Source: Mytilus galloprovincialis (taxonomy: Eukaryota; Mollusca; Bivalvia; Mytilida; Mytilidae). From it: a stretch of DNA of 64,000 nt. The translations under genes and the position numbers were made by a program. The stretch lies in contig NC_134846.1 in NCBI RefSeq assembly GCF_965363235.1, forward strand, positions 55,975,121 through 56,039,120, in the 5' to 3' direction. Positions 9,901-21,213 of the stretch are shown here, in pieces; the first letter of the stretch is position 1, and each line of letters starts with the position of its first letter. Below the pieces are notes generated by a model. That model saw only the letters and a list, made by a program, of their open reading frames with translations. It had not been told where the DNA came from and did not search any database.

Positions 9901-12900
9901 AAAAACGTATTTTGAAAATATTTATTCAGTTATTTTTCAAATGATTAATTAATAATATAAAGAGATAAATACTTTGTTTTTTTTTCAATTCAAGTTTTAA
10001 TGCATGCTGCAGCTGTATGCAAAATTTGACAGAAATCAAAAAAATAATCCCTATACTGAAACTTAATCTAAAATGGTCATACCAGGTTTTAATTTATATT
10101 CAGTATTGATTTTGTGATTTCAAGGAAAGTGAACAAGAAATTGAAGAAGAAACAGAAGAAACAGAGGAGACAACTGAGGATGGAAATAAAAAACCGTTAG
10201 ACAAAAAAGGCATTAAAGCATTATATAGGTAACATATTCTTCTATTTTTATAATATTTTTTTTTACTTAAATGATAGCTGTGCATATCTGAAAGAGTTTG
10301 TTCTTTCATTATACCAATTGCAAAAAAACGTTTACCAAATAGCTGTTCGAATTCGTCTCTTTAACTGATCTAATGGTAAAGCATTTTAGCTCATGGATTA
10401 AGTGACAATTTATATTTAGTATAAAGTATTAAAGTGTGGTGAAATTAACAACTTTTTTGACAAAAGCTAGGTGTAATTGGCAACACTTAATTGTAAGGAA
10501 CATCAGTTTAAATGATTTGTAAAAGGTTTCATAGAACATTGACAGTTGTTACTGCTGTCAGTATTAAAGTGTAACTTTGACTGCAAAAAATCAGTCCATT
10601 TAACAGTTGAATGTGAAAAAATCAGTCCATTTAACAGTCAAATGTGAAAAAATCCTTTGATGTAAATACGTGTATCAGTTTGAAAAATACGCTTTTTGAT
10701 ATTTTTATACGACCGCAAAATTTGAAAAATTTTTCGTCGTATATTGCTATCACGTTGGCGTCGTCGTCCGAATGCTTTTAGTTTTCGCACTCTAACTTTA
10801 GTAAAAGTGAATGGAAATCTATGAAATTTTAACACAAGGTTTATGACCACAAAAGGAAGGTTGGTATTGATTTGGGGAGTTTTGGTCCCAACATTTTAGG
10901 AATTAGGGGCCAAAAAGGGCCCAAATAAGCATTTTCTTGGTTTTCGCACTATAACTTTAGTTTAAGTTAATAGAAATCTATGAAATTTTGACACAAGGTT
11001 TATGACCACAAAAGAACGGTTGGGATTGATTTTGGGAGTTTTGGTTTCAACAGTTTAGGAATTAGGGGCCAAAAAAGGGCCCAAATAAGCATTATTCTTG
11101 GTTTTCGCACAATAACTTTAGTTTAAGTAAATAGAAATCAATGAAATTTAAACACAATGTTAATGACTACAAAAGGAAGGTTGGTATTGATTTTGGGAGT
11201 TTAGGTCCCAACAGTTTAGGAATTAGGGGCCAAAAAGGGACCCAAATAAGCATTTTTCTTGGTTTTCGCACCATAACGTTAGTATAAGTAAATAGAAATC
11301 TATGAAATTTAAACACAAGGTTTATGACCATAAAAGGAAGGTTGGTATTGATTTTGGGAGTTTTGGTCCCAACAGAATAAGGGGCCCAAAGGGTCCAAAA
11401 TTAAACTTTGTTTGAATTCATCCAAATTGAATAATTGGGGTTCTTTGATATGCCGAATCTAACTGTCATGACTGTGTATGTAGATTCTTAACTTTTGGTC
11501 CCGTTTTCAAATTGGTCTACATTAAGGTCCAAAGGGTCCAAAATTAAACTTAGTTTGATTTTGACAAAAAATGAATCAGTTAGGTTCTTTGATATGCTGA
11601 ATCTAAAAATGTACTTAGATTCTTGATTATTGGCCCAGTTTTCAAGTTGGTCCAAATCAAGTTCCAAAATTAAACTTTGTTTGATTTCATCAAAAAATGA
11701 ATAAATGGGGTTCTTTGATATACCAAATCTAACTGTGTATGTAGATTCTTCATTTTTGGTCCTGTTTTCAAATTGGTCTACACTAAAGTTCAAAGGGTCC
11801 AAAATTAAACTTAGTCTGATTTTAACAAAAATTGAAATCTTGGGGTTCTTTGATATGCTGAATCCAAAAATGTACTTAGATTTTTTATTATGGGCCCAGT
11901 TTTCAAGTTGGTCCAAATCAGGATCTAAAATTATTATATTAAGTATTGTGCAATAGCAAGTCTTTTCAATTGCACAGTATTGCACAATGGCAAGAAATAT
12001 CTAATTGCACAATATTGTGAAATAGCAAATTTTTTTTTAATTAGAGTTATCTTTCTTTGTCCAGAATAGTAAGCAAGAAATATCTAATTGCAAAATATTG
12101 TGCAATAGCAAGATTTTTTTTTAATTGGAGTTATCTTTCTTTGTCCAGAATCAACTTAAATCTTTGTTATATACAATATACAATGTATATTCACTTTTTA
12201 CTACCAACTGAGAAATTAAAATAATCTTTACCATTCAGTGATAACAAGGAGTTTTTTACATCTTAATATTTTATGATGTATTTAAATGAGTAGTTATTGT
12301 TGCAAACTCCATTAGAAATTATAATTGAGATTAGTTTTGGAATAAGGGAAAGGGAGATGTGATTAAAATAATTGGGTTCAATTTTTCTCATTTGAAATTT
12401 CATAAATAAAAAAGAAAATTTCTTCAAACATTTTTTTGAGAGGATTAATATTCAACAGCATAGTGAATTGCTCTAAGAGAAAACAAATTTTTTAAGTTCA
12501 TTAGAACACATTCATTCTGTGTCAGAAACCTATGCTGTGTCAACTATTTAATCACAATCCAAATTTAGAGCTGAATCCAGCTTGAATGTTGTGTCCATAC
12601 TTGCCCCAACCGTTCAGGGTTCAACCTCTGCGGTCGTATAAAGCTACGCCCTGCAGAGCATCTGGTCTAATATTTCTGAAGATTAAATGCAAAAGAATTT
12701 ATAAGGTAATTTTTGAATGATTCTTTATTATGTAACTTACACACACACTTCTGTGACAAATTGAAAATATAATTTTTTTTATTATTTCAGGAAAAAGTCA
12801 ACGGAACAACATATGAGAAAAGTGTTTGGCAAACATAAAGTTAACTATACACATGCACAGGACAAAAAATTCAAAATGAAACGTAGAACTGACTTTCCTA

Positions 12901-12929
12901 ACAAGAAAATTAAAAAGAGATGCCACTGA
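3928..12929 (+). CDS. NOL12: NOL12 / Rrp17-family nucleolar protein 12 (Nop25 domain), 5' partial
   Basis: Four exons are seen: 3928-4033, 5882-6067, 10125-10228 and 12791-12929 (stop TGA), all with AG/GT borders and matching phases (2-0-0-2). They encode about 177 residues; the family is near 210, so roughly 30 N-terminal residues lie in an exon I could not find and which may be left of the window. The first visible exon reads EFLTGFRKRKNERRKKA, like human REYLTGFHKRKVERKKA. The second ends EHTVTITDISDIDFAG, matching the family's NHTVTVTTISDLDLSG. Exon 3 is acidic (ESEQEIEEETEE...), and the last is basic (KKFKMKRR...KKIKKRCH). In yeast and human the family acts in the nucleolus in pre-rRNA processing and 60S maturation. 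Its introns carry three large repeat elements. It faces RPL34 tail to tail. No clear AATAAA was found just after the stop. Confidence 0.9.
4773..5812 (+). mobile_element. GGCCCCGCAAC tandem-repeat element with Helitron-like 3' end
   Basis: It begins TATGGCCCCGCAACAAAGTT and ends GACGGGGCCATT, then a short hairpin GTGTC-GCTTT-GACAC (5792-5806), TT and CTAG (5809-5812) followed by T. Hairpin plus CTRR before T is the Helitron 3' hallmark; a 5' TC was not clear. The body holds about five units of roughly 165 bp (…ATACAGACTTTTTTTCTAAA…GGGCTTTGGACTTTGAGAAA). It lies in a NOL12 intron and stops 69 bp before the exon at 5882. No ORF. Confidence 0.6.
6068..7122. other. NOL12 intron, nothing recognised
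   Basis: AT-rich intron sequence. One TCAAGGTCA extended nuclear-receptor half-site occurs near 6914. No coding or repeat signature was seen. Confidence 0.5.
7123..8506 (+). mobile_element. Family A tandem-repeat element, copy 2, with near-identical 147-bp units
   Basis: The head hairpin GTCGAGC-CTGCAAC…GTTGCAG-AAA-GCTCGAC is perfect here (7123-7157). A GGC-triplet stretch follows at about 7171-7192. Units centred on TGACCTTGACCT start at 7605, 7752, 7899 and 8046; the last three are spaced exactly 147 bp and almost identical, indicating recent amplification. It ends GCGTGTGCACTCTTGTT at 8506. Located in a NOL12 intron, same strand as the gene. A 172-residue ORF across the array is a by-product of 147 being a multiple of three. 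Confidence 0.8.
8732..8889. mobile_element. GGATCCAG MITE (G-rich palindrome)
   Basis: Ends CGGGGCGGATCCAG and CTGGATCCGCGCCT are inverted copies. Inside are runs of 9-12 G and of C. About 158 bp, no coding. CAGNGGCGGATCCAG ends recall hAT-type MITEs (inferred). A related element is at 31661-31790 and an end fragment at about 19133-19165. Confidence 0.6.
9012..9176 (-). repeat. Retroposon-like repeat R1, 3' fragment
   Basis: The reverse complement matches the right part of the repeats at 15819-16296 and 46770-47280, including the end CATTCTCAATTTTAT-like tail (here AAATTGAGAGTGAAAATGGGG on the plus strand). Only the 3' portion is present. Confidence 0.55.
9177..10124. other. NOL12 intron, nothing recognised
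   Basis: AT-rich sequence without a gene or repeat that I can identify. GTTCTGGAGAACTTTTC near 9261 is a short local palindrome. Confidence 0.45.
10700..12668 (+). mobile_element. Composite tandem-repeat element family B, copy 1
   Basis: It starts near a TACGAC…GTCGTA inverted pair (10708-10741) and ends CTGCAGAGCATCTGG. It has three blocks: units of about 160 bp with AATTAGGGGCCAAAAA (10901, 11060, 11221); alternating A-B units of about 130-140 bp with TTCTTTGATATGC (about 11441, 11583, 11710, 11847); and a GCACAATATTGTG block (about 11945-12120). The reverse copy at 19264-21213 has the same order, so the mosaic is the element itself. It fills the last NOL12 intron. No gene; the ORFs (e.g. 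11488-11985 minus) are repeat translations. Confidence 0.75.
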
Positions 12930-13020
12930 TATTGTTTTTACTTAATTTAAACAGGAATGCATAGATTCTGCATTGTAAGGTCTTATAAGAGTCAGAACTC
13001 AAAGATAACAATTTTATTCT

Positions 13021-13220
13021 TTTAGCTTACCTGACCCAAAAGGTGAGCTCTTCCTGTCACTTGGCCTCCATTGTTGTCATTCATGAAACTTAACAGAAAT
13101 GTTCTTTTCTAAAGCTACTATTCCACTATGAACAAAATTTGGCCGTAATCATAATTTGGGTGTCTAGTTTAAAATGTGTCCAGTGGTCCCACCTCCCAAT
13201 CATCTTAGCCACAGACTTAA
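13021..13220 (+). mobile_element. AGCTCACCTG element, 5' fragment
   Basis: TTTTAGCTTACCTGACCCAA … AATTTGGCCGTAATCATAAT parallels the 5' part of the element at 43883-45081. The 3' hairpin end is absent. Lies just past the NOL12 stop. Confidence 0.5.
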
Positions 13221-14116
13221 AATAGAATATAGTGATAAAATGCAGGTTTTATCAATTATCTTGAAATCACTAAAGATGGAGAAATCTGACCAGGAATTAT
13301 TCAGGGAATCATTTAATGTTCAGAATGTTGTAACAAAAAGATTGAGTAATTATTGCCTCACATTTCTCAAATACTAATAGCATAAGGACACCATATAAAA
13401 ATAAGGAGATATGGTATGATTTCCAATGAAACACATACCAACCAGTGTTGACATTAATTAAATGTAAGTAATCATAGACCACTGTACAGCATTCAACAAT
13501 GAGAAAAGCGAATACTGTAAAGGCAGCTAAAATCACGACACAAAGCATCGAAATAAGAGTACTCCCAGTTACTGAAAGCTAGTTCATGGCCATTAATAAC
13601 CAAACAACAAATCATGAGCACTTAGACTTAAATATCCATCAGTACACATCACACTGATTTAGTGTAAAGACATCATTAACAGTCAGAGAAACGCATGAGC
13701 TTGCACCATGCAAAATATAAGTTAACAGTAACGACAGGATGAAGGATCATCAGCTACACTGTTTTTTTTCTGTAGTCATTAAGATTGTAGTTATACTATG
13801 TGAACATTGATAATTGTTAAGAGTAAGTTCTTTTAAAGGATCAATTAGTTTGTATGGATCATATCTGAATTTACAGACTTTATAAACAACATCACTGTAA
13901 CAAGAGTGCATCTGCTTATTCTTTTTAATCATAATAGAATAATGATGAGGTCAACTGGCCAGACAGTTATATTTACCTTACACCAAATATACTGGTAGTT
14001 AATTCTACTGCTACATGTATCTGATAAACTGACAAAACCATGGAAAACTAACATTTACCAATTCCATACACCAATAAAGTTGACCTATTGCTGATAGTAT
14101 CTGAGATATGAACTTA
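13221..14116. other. Intergenic, nothing clear
   Basis: AT-rich. From about 13950 weak matches to family A units (ACACCAAATATACTGG…) begin. Confidence 0.4.
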
Positions 14117-14760
14117 AGACTCCATTCTTGACCTATAATGGTTAACTTTTATTTTAATTGTGACTTGGATGGTTGGAGAGTTCTCATTAGCACTCATACC
14201 ACATCTTCTATATCTATTGACCACAAAACTTTTTTCTTGATTTAAGAACTATGAATACGAGTTCAAGCTAAGATGAACCTTGTCAGGCTGACATGTACAC
14301 CTTACAAACGATATAAACACCAATATTGTTGACCTATTGTTTAAAGATTTTTTAAAGGATAGTAAACTGACAACATGACAAACATGACAACTTATCATTG
14401 ACCAATGAACCATAAAATAAGTCAAGGTTAGTTGAAACATCCCATACAGACATACACAGCTCACAATCAGTCCATACACCAAATATATTGCTTTAAGTAT
14501 AGGAGAAATATTGCAAATCACTCAAACCCTACACATAGTTCAGTCAACCATGAAATAAAGGTCAAAGTCAAGGTCACATGATAACTGCCAGTTAGCATGT
14601 TCACCTAACAATCATTCCATACACCAAATATAGTTGACCTATTACTTCTAGTATATGAGATACAGACATGGCAGTGAAACCTTGATCACTAATCCATCAA
14701 ATGAAGTATAGTTCAGGTGATTCTTGTCCAACAGATATGTAGAGCTTTCAAGAATACCAT
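14117..14760 (-). repeat. Degenerate family A units with retroposon R2 3' end
   Basis: 14160-14216 carries the R2 tail (GTGACTTGGATGG … CACTCATACCACATCTTCTA). About 14280-14760 has several decayed reverse units with TGTACACCTTACA and TTGACCTATTG, plus GTCAAGGTCACATG near 14565. No intact ends. Confidence 0.5.
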
Positions 14761-14843
14761 ATATCTAATAAAGTTATCCTGTTACTCATAATAAGTAAGT
14801 ATTTCAATCATCCAAACAAAATATATAATTTGTTTCCAACAGT

Positions 14844-15228
14844 TGCTGAAAGGTGATTGCATTGATAGTTGATAAACAATCCAATCAAAAATCTTTCATG
14901 CAATGTGCTGAACCAATAGACATTTGAAATACCTGTAACTTTGTTAACATTATCAATGATTCATGCAAGAGTTCAAGATCAGGGAGGCATGTACACTTTA
15001 CTCTAAAAATATTTACATTATGAGAAACACATAATTACATATATCCAACAATTACTAATTGACCACAAAATTGAGGTCGAGGACAAATGAGTAAGAAAGA
15101 CATTCTTAACAAAGCACTAATGTTAACAAAGTTACAGGTATTTCAAATGTCTATTGGTTCAGCACATTGCATGAAAGATTTTTGATTGGATTGTTTATCA
15201 ACTGTCAATGCAATCACCTTTCAGAACA
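14844..15228. mobile_element. Fold-back element with about 110-bp arms around a family A remnant
   Basis: The left arm GTTGCTGAAAGGTGATTGCA … ACCTGTAACTTTGTTAACAT (14844-14950) is mirrored at about 15120-15228 with high identity. The spacer (about 165 bp) resembles decayed family A sequence. No coding. Confidence 0.65.
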
Positions 15229-15463
15229 AAAATGTCAGTATTCACCTCAAAAGCTAACAAAACCTTTAAACAGACTTATTAGAAGGGATATACTATAGTT
15301 ACGATACTGTTGTCGGGTCATTAAAGATTTCATATTTTGGCTTTAATATTGATTCACTTATAGGGTCTTTGCATCAGAATTAAACACATATATTTACAAA
15401 AACAGTTGTTGGCATGACACAGGTTGTGTTCTTTTCATATATTTTATGATAGTATGATACTAA

Positions 15464-15762
15464 GGCAGCAACCATTTGATTTTCTGGGGGGGGGGGGGGG
15501 GCTATGGATTTTTTTTCTGGACAAACTTTTTTTTCGCCTGTGGCGAAAAACAATATTTTTTTTCGCGACAAGTCGAAAACAATTTTTTTCTTTCAATTTT
15601 AGCATTACATATAGTGGCAGCTGAGGGGGAAACAATTTTTTTTCTCAGAATGAAAAACAAATTATTTTTTTTCTCCAAAAACTGGAAACAAACTTTTTTC
15701 CCCAAAAAAATCCATAGTCCCCCCCCCCCCCCCCCCCCCCCGAAAATCAAATGGTTGCTGCC
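15464..15762. mobile_element. Poly-G/poly-C palindromic MITE with TAA target duplication
   Basis: Termini GGCAGCAACCATTTGATTTTC and its reverse complement enclose G16- and C22-like runs and mirrored CTATGGATTTTTTT / AAAAAAATCCATAG segments. TAA precedes (15461-15463) and follows (15763-15765). A 3-bp TWA duplication fits PIF/Harbinger MITEs; the superfamily is inferred. Overlapping ORFs on both strands are artefacts of the palindrome. Confidence 0.75.
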
Positions 15763-15818
15763 TAAACCCCTAACGGAAGGGATTGTGCCTGATATTCATA
15801 TGATGAAGACATAATCTT

Positions 15819-16296
15819 TCAATCAGTTTACATTTTAATGAGTCTGGAGCTGGCATGTCTATAACTGCCATAAGTCTGTTGTTATTTATTTTCTTTTGTT
15901 ACATCTTCTGACATCGGACTCAGACTTCTCTTGAACTGAATTTTAATGTGCGTATTGTTATGTGTTTACTTTTCTACATTGGCTAGAGGTATAGGGGAGG
16001 GTTGAGATCTCATAAACATGTTTAACCCTGCCGCATTTTTGCGCCTATCCCAAGTCAGGAGCCTCTGTTTAATAGTTTAATAGTCTTGTATGATTTTTAA
16101 TTTTAGTTTCTTGTGTAATTTGGAGTTTAGTATGACGTCCATTATCATTGTACTAGTATACATATTTTTTAAGGGGCCAGCTGAAGTTTTTCGCTACATT
16201 GAAGACACATTGCGTGGTTGCCTTCGGCAGTTGTCTGCTCTATGGTTGGGTTGTTGTCGCTTTGACACACCCCCCCATTTCCTTTCTCAATTTTAT
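15819..16296 (+). repeat. Retroposon-like repeat R1, long copy
   Basis: GTCTGGAGCTGGCATGTC … GCGCCTATCCCAAGTCAGG … TTTCTCAATTTTAT. It matches 46770-47280 in the same orientation. Copies share this 3' end while the others are shorter at the 5' side, as in LINE or SINE retroposition. Family not identified. Confidence 0.6.
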
Positions 16297-16557
16297 GTAC
16301 ACTATGCAATCACTCCATATACCAAATACTTTTATAGTTGACCCATTGTTTTAGAAGCTGAGAAAATAGACATATTCTAAATATTATTATTTATAAATAA
16401 AGCAAGAAAAAAGATAATAAAGATGAAGCTTGGAGTTGACAAAAACCATGAAAATGAGGTATTAAAGGTCATACAAAACCTGCCAGATGGACACACCACA
16501 CCTTCTTGTTATACTGGCTAACAATCATTCAAATATAATGGTCTCAATGCTTATATG

Positions 16558-17626
16558 AACAAGAGTGCACACACTGAAATGTCTCGCCTTCTTTACTAAT
16601 CATTAGTATTATGTTGATAGTCCTAAGTATAAAGCGTTATTACAACTGTCACATAAACTTAACATTAAACAAGATAGTTAAACAAAGACCAATGAACCAT
16701 GAAAATGAGGTCAAGGTCAGATGAACCATGCCAGGCTAACAATGCTTCCATACAACAAATACAGTTGACCTATTTCTTATAGTTTAAGAAAAATAGACCA
16801 AAACACAAAAACTTAACACTGTCCAATGAACCGTGCAATTGAGGTCATGGTCAAATAAAACCTGCGGGACTGACATATAGATCATAATATATTTCCATAC
16901 ACCAAATATAGTTGACCTTTGGCATATAATATTAGATAAAAAGATCAAAACTTAAAAACTTAACTTTGACCACTGAACCATGAAAATGAGGTCAAGGTCA
17001 GATGACATCTGCCCACTAGACATGTACACCTTACAATCATTCCATACAACAAATATAGTAGACCTATTGCATAAAGTATGAGAAAAACAGACCAAAACAC
17101 AAAAACTTAACTATAACCACTGAACCATGAAAATGAAGTCAAGGTCAGATGACACCTGCCAGTTGGACATGTACACCTTCCAGTCCTTCCATACACCAAA
17201 TATACTAGCCCTATTGCTTATAGTATCTGAGATATGGACTTGACCACCAAAACTTAACCTTGTTCACTGATCCATGAAATGAGGTCGAGGTCAAGTGAAA
17301 ACTGTCTGACAGACATGAGGACCTTTCAAGGTACGCACATACCAAATATAGTTATCCTTTTACTTATAATAAGAGAGAATTCAACGTTACAAAAATTCTG
17401 AACTTTTTCAAGTGGTCACTGAACCATGAAAATGAGGTCGACATTGGACATGTGACTGACGGAAACTTCGTAACATGGGGCATCTATATACAAAATATGA
17501 AGCATCCAGGTCTTCCAACTTCTAAAATATATAGCTTTTAAGAAGTGAGCTAACACCGCCGCCGCCGTAGCCGCCGGATCCCTTTCCCTATGTCGAACTT
17601 TCTGCAACAAAAGTTGCAGGCTCGAC
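16558..17626 (-). mobile_element. Family A tandem-repeat element, copy 3 (reverse)
   Basis: Reads AACAAGAGTGCACACACTGA … GCAGGCTCGAC followed by AAAAA, the reverse of copies 1 and 2. AGGTCAAGGTCA occurs at 16708 and 16989, and a one-base variant near 17138. It abuts a family B fragment at 17630, so it probably landed within or next to that element. Confidence 0.75.
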
Positions 17627-17629
17627 AAA

Positions 17630-18100
17630 AACAGAACCACATCCAGATGCTCCGCAAGCGCAGCTTTATACGACCCTAGAGGGCAACCCCTGAACAGTTG
17701 GGCCAAGTATAGACACAACATTCAAGCTGGATACCGCTCTGAATTTGGATTGTGATTAAATAGTTGACACAGACAGCATAAGTTTCTGACACAGAATGAA
17801 TGTGGTCTAATGAACTTAATTTTTTTTTCTTTTGAACACTTTACTATGCTGTTGAATATTAATCCTCTCAAAGAAAAAATATTTGAAGAAATTTTCTTTT
17901 TGTATTCTGAAATCTGAAATGAGAAAAGTTTACCCCCACCCTAATTTTTTTCTCCACTTCCCTCTTTCCAATATTCCAAAAATTATCTAAATGCAAATTT
18001 CGAATGGAGTTTACATCAATAACTACTCATTTAAATACATCATAAAATATTAAAATACAAAACGTCAGTCATGGTTAAAATTAATATTACAGTAATTAAT
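17630..18100 (-). mobile_element. Family B element fragment
   Basis: ATCCAGATGCTCCGCAAGCG … GGATTGTGATTAAATAGTTG matches the start of the reverse B copy at 19264. It runs out near 18100, where another repeat (ATGGGGAATGTGTCCAAAAG, GATGATGCCCCCGCTAG) is inserted up to about 18350. B-like GGACAAAGAAAGATAACTCC reappears near 18464. Confidence 0.6.
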
Positions 18101-18350
18101 AGGAAGAAATGGGGAATGTGTCCAAAAGGACACAGATGATGCCCCCGCTAGTATATAACGTTATAAAGGGACAGAACTCAAGAACTGTAAAAGTGAAGCT
18201 GCCAAAAAATGAACTTGAAATGAGTTATAAGCATTATATACACATTTCATTAAATTTAGTTGAGACAAACTGAAGTTGGGAGAACAGAAACTGAAAAAAA
18301 TCTTCAATTTTTCCACTTGTAAAGGGGCATAACCCTAGAATGGTAATCAA
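18101..18350. repeat. GATGATGCCCCCGCTAG interspersed repeat
   Basis: Compact insertion in the family B fragment. It begins GGGGAATGTGTCCAAAAGGACAC (internal palindrome GTGTCC…GGACAC). Family unknown, not coding. Confidence 0.4.
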
Positions 18351-18539
18351 AGTGCTTGTAATCACTGAATGGAAAAGATCGCTTTAATTTATCAGTAGTA
18401 AAGTGAATATTGCATAGTATATTGTATATAGCATTGATTTAAGTTGATTCAACTTCTATTCTGGACAAAGAAAGATAACTCCAATTTATTGACTTGAAAC
18501 TACAAAAATGCTTGTTTTTGGCCCTTTATTCCTAGACTG

Positions 18540-19260
18540 TTTGCCCCATAACCCTTAAAATATATCTCAACATTCTACTTATGTTAGCACATACTTACAA
18601 CTTCTCGTCCAATCAAATTGCTTGAATTTGCCTTCTAATTTTCATAGTACATACTTTTTCCGTGTACTAAGTAACTACGCATGAATGACCACAAGGATAA
18701 GATTTCATCGTATCGTAATCAAGATATTAGAACAATAATTGCTACTGGCTATTTCGAAAAAATTCTGTGATCCAAATTTAACTAAATAGTTTGTAATTAG
18801 TTTTTAAACAGATTCTTAACATCCTACTAATCGTCTTTTGATCCAATTTTTTTTTTTACAATTAAGTTTCTTTCATTAAAATAAAGAGTAACACTTATGG
18901 TTCTTTATACCTTGATTAAAATACAACTCCATCTAAAATCTGTAATCCTTTATCTTCCATGCAATTACTTTGTACACAAAACGAGTCAACCATGAATCTT
19001 TTGAAGGGAAATTATTAATAAAGCAATTTGATATATTTCGTCATAAATTGGTCGATTATTTGTTGCCTAATGACCAGTGACAAATATTTCATGAATGTAA
19101 ACTATCCACTGGACTACCTATGGGTACATATCAGGGGCAGATCCAGCCTTTTTCAAAATGTGTTTCAACCAAAGATTAAAAAAATATATGGGAGGGGGAT
19201 TCAACTGTTTGTACTCATTCAAAAGCATTTTCAATATAGTTTTAGTTTTTACGTGAATTT
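18540..19260. other. Intergenic, only a GGATCCAG-MITE end fragment
   Basis: AT-rich. At 19133-19165 AGGGGCAGATCCAGCC resembles one end of the MITE at 8732-8889. Otherwise nothing recognised. Confidence 0.4.
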
Positions 19261-19263
19261 AAA

Positions 19264-21213
19264 CCAGATGCTCCGCAGGGCGTAGCTTTAAACGACCGCA
19301 GAGGTTGAACCCTGAATGGTTGGGGCAAGTATGGACACAACATTCAAGCTGGATTCAGCTCTAAATTTGGATTGTGATTAAATAGTTGACACAGCATAGG
19401 TTTCTGACACAGAATGAATGTGTTCTAATGAACTTTAAATTTTTGTTTTCTCTTAGAGCAATTCACTATGCTGTTGAATATTAATCCTCTCAAAAAAATG
19501 TCTGAAGAAATTTTCTTTTTTATTCATGAATTTTTTTTAATCACATCCCCCTTTCCCTTATTCCAAAACTAATCTCAATTAAAATTTCTAATGGAGTTTG
19601 CAACAATAACTACTCATTTAAATACATCATAAAATATTAAGATGTAAAAAAACTGCTTGTTATCACTGAATGGTAAAGATTATTTTAATTTATCAGTTGG
19701 TAGTAAAAAGTGAATATACATTGTATATTGTATATAACAAAGATTTAAGTTGATTCTGGACAAAGAAAGATAACTCCAATTGAAAAAATTCTTGCTATTG
19801 CACAATATTGTGAAATTAGATATTTCTTGCTTACTATTCTGGACAAAGAAAGATAACTCTAATTAAAAAAAATAATTTGCTATTTCACAATATTGTGCAA
19901 TTAAATATTTCTTGCCATTGCGCAATACTGTGCAATTGAAAAGACTTGCTATTGCACAATACTTAATACAATAATTTTAGGTCCTGATTCGGACCAACTG
20001 GAAAACTGGGCCCATGATCAAAAATCTAAGTACATGTTTGGATTCAGCATATCAAAGAACCCCAAGATTTCAATTTTTGTTAAAATCAAACTAAGTTTAA
20101 TTTTGGACCCTTTGGACTTTAATGTAGACCAATTTGAAAACAGGACCAAAAATGAAGAATCTACATACACAGTTAGATTTGGCATATCAAAGAACCCCAT
20201 TTATTCAATTTTTGATGAAATCAAACAAAGTTTAATTTTGGACCCCGATTTAGACCAACTTGAAAACTGGGCCAATAATCAAGAATCTAAGTACATTTTT
20301 AGATTCAGCATATCAAAGAACCTAACCGATTCATTTTTTGTCAAAATCAAACTAAGTTTAATTTTGGACCCTTTGGACCTTAATGTAGACCAATTTGAAA
20401 ACGGGACCAAAAGTTAAGAATCTACATACACAGTCATGACAGTTAGATTCGGCATATCAAAGAACCCCAATTATTCAATTTTGATGAAATCAAACAAAGT
20501 TTAATTTTGGACCCTTTGGGCCCCTTATTCCTAAACTATTGGGACCAAAACTCCCAAAATCAATACCAACCTTCCTTTCATGGTCATAAACCTTGTGTTT
20601 AAATTTCATAGATTTCTATTTACTTATACTAATGTTATGGTGCAAAAACCAAGAAAAATGCTTATTTGGGTCCCTTTTTGGCCCCTTATTCCTAAACTCT
20701 TGGGACCTAAACTCCCAAAATCAATTCCAACCTTCCTTTTGTGGTCATAAACATTGTGTTTAAATTTCATTGATTTCTATTTACTTAAACTAAAGTTATT
20801 GTGCGAAAACCAAGAATAATGCTTATTTGGGCCCTTTTTTGGCCCCTTATTCCTAAACTGTTGAAACCAAAACTCCCAAAATCAATCCCAACCTTTCTTT
20901 TGTGGTCATAAACCTCGTGTCAAAATTTCATAGATTTCTATTAACTTAAACTAAAGTTATAGTGCGAAAACCAAGAAAATGCTTATTTGGGCCCTTTTTG
21001 GCCCCTTATTCCTAAAATGTTGGGACCAAAACTCCCAAAATCAATACCAACCTTCCTTTTGTGGTCATAAACCTTGTGTTAAAATTTCATAGATTTCTAT
21101 TCACTTTTACTAAAGTTAGAGTGCGAAAACTAAAAGTATTCGGACGACGACGACGCCAACGTTATAGAAATATACGACGAAAATTTTTTCAAATTTTGCA
21201 GTCGTATAAAAAT
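19264..21213 (-). mobile_element. Composite tandem-repeat element family B, copy 2 (reverse)
   Basis: Same mosaic as 10700-12668 in reverse: CCAGATGCTCCGCAGGG start, GCACAATATTGTG block, alternating TTTGGCATATCAAAGAACC units, then units with GGCCCCTTATTCCTAAACT, ending CAGTCGTATAAA. Length is within 20 bp of copy 1. Long ORFs (20034-20417) are repeat translations. Confidence 0.75.

Noticed and set aside
11488-11985. 165-codon minus-strand frame (and its mirror at 20034-20417)
   Set aside because: Translation of family B tandem units; several frames of the same units are open, and no protein family is recognisable.
15476-15814. Overlapping open frames on both strands with Gly/Pro/Phe runs
   Set aside because: Products of a G/C and T/A palindrome MITE, not genes.
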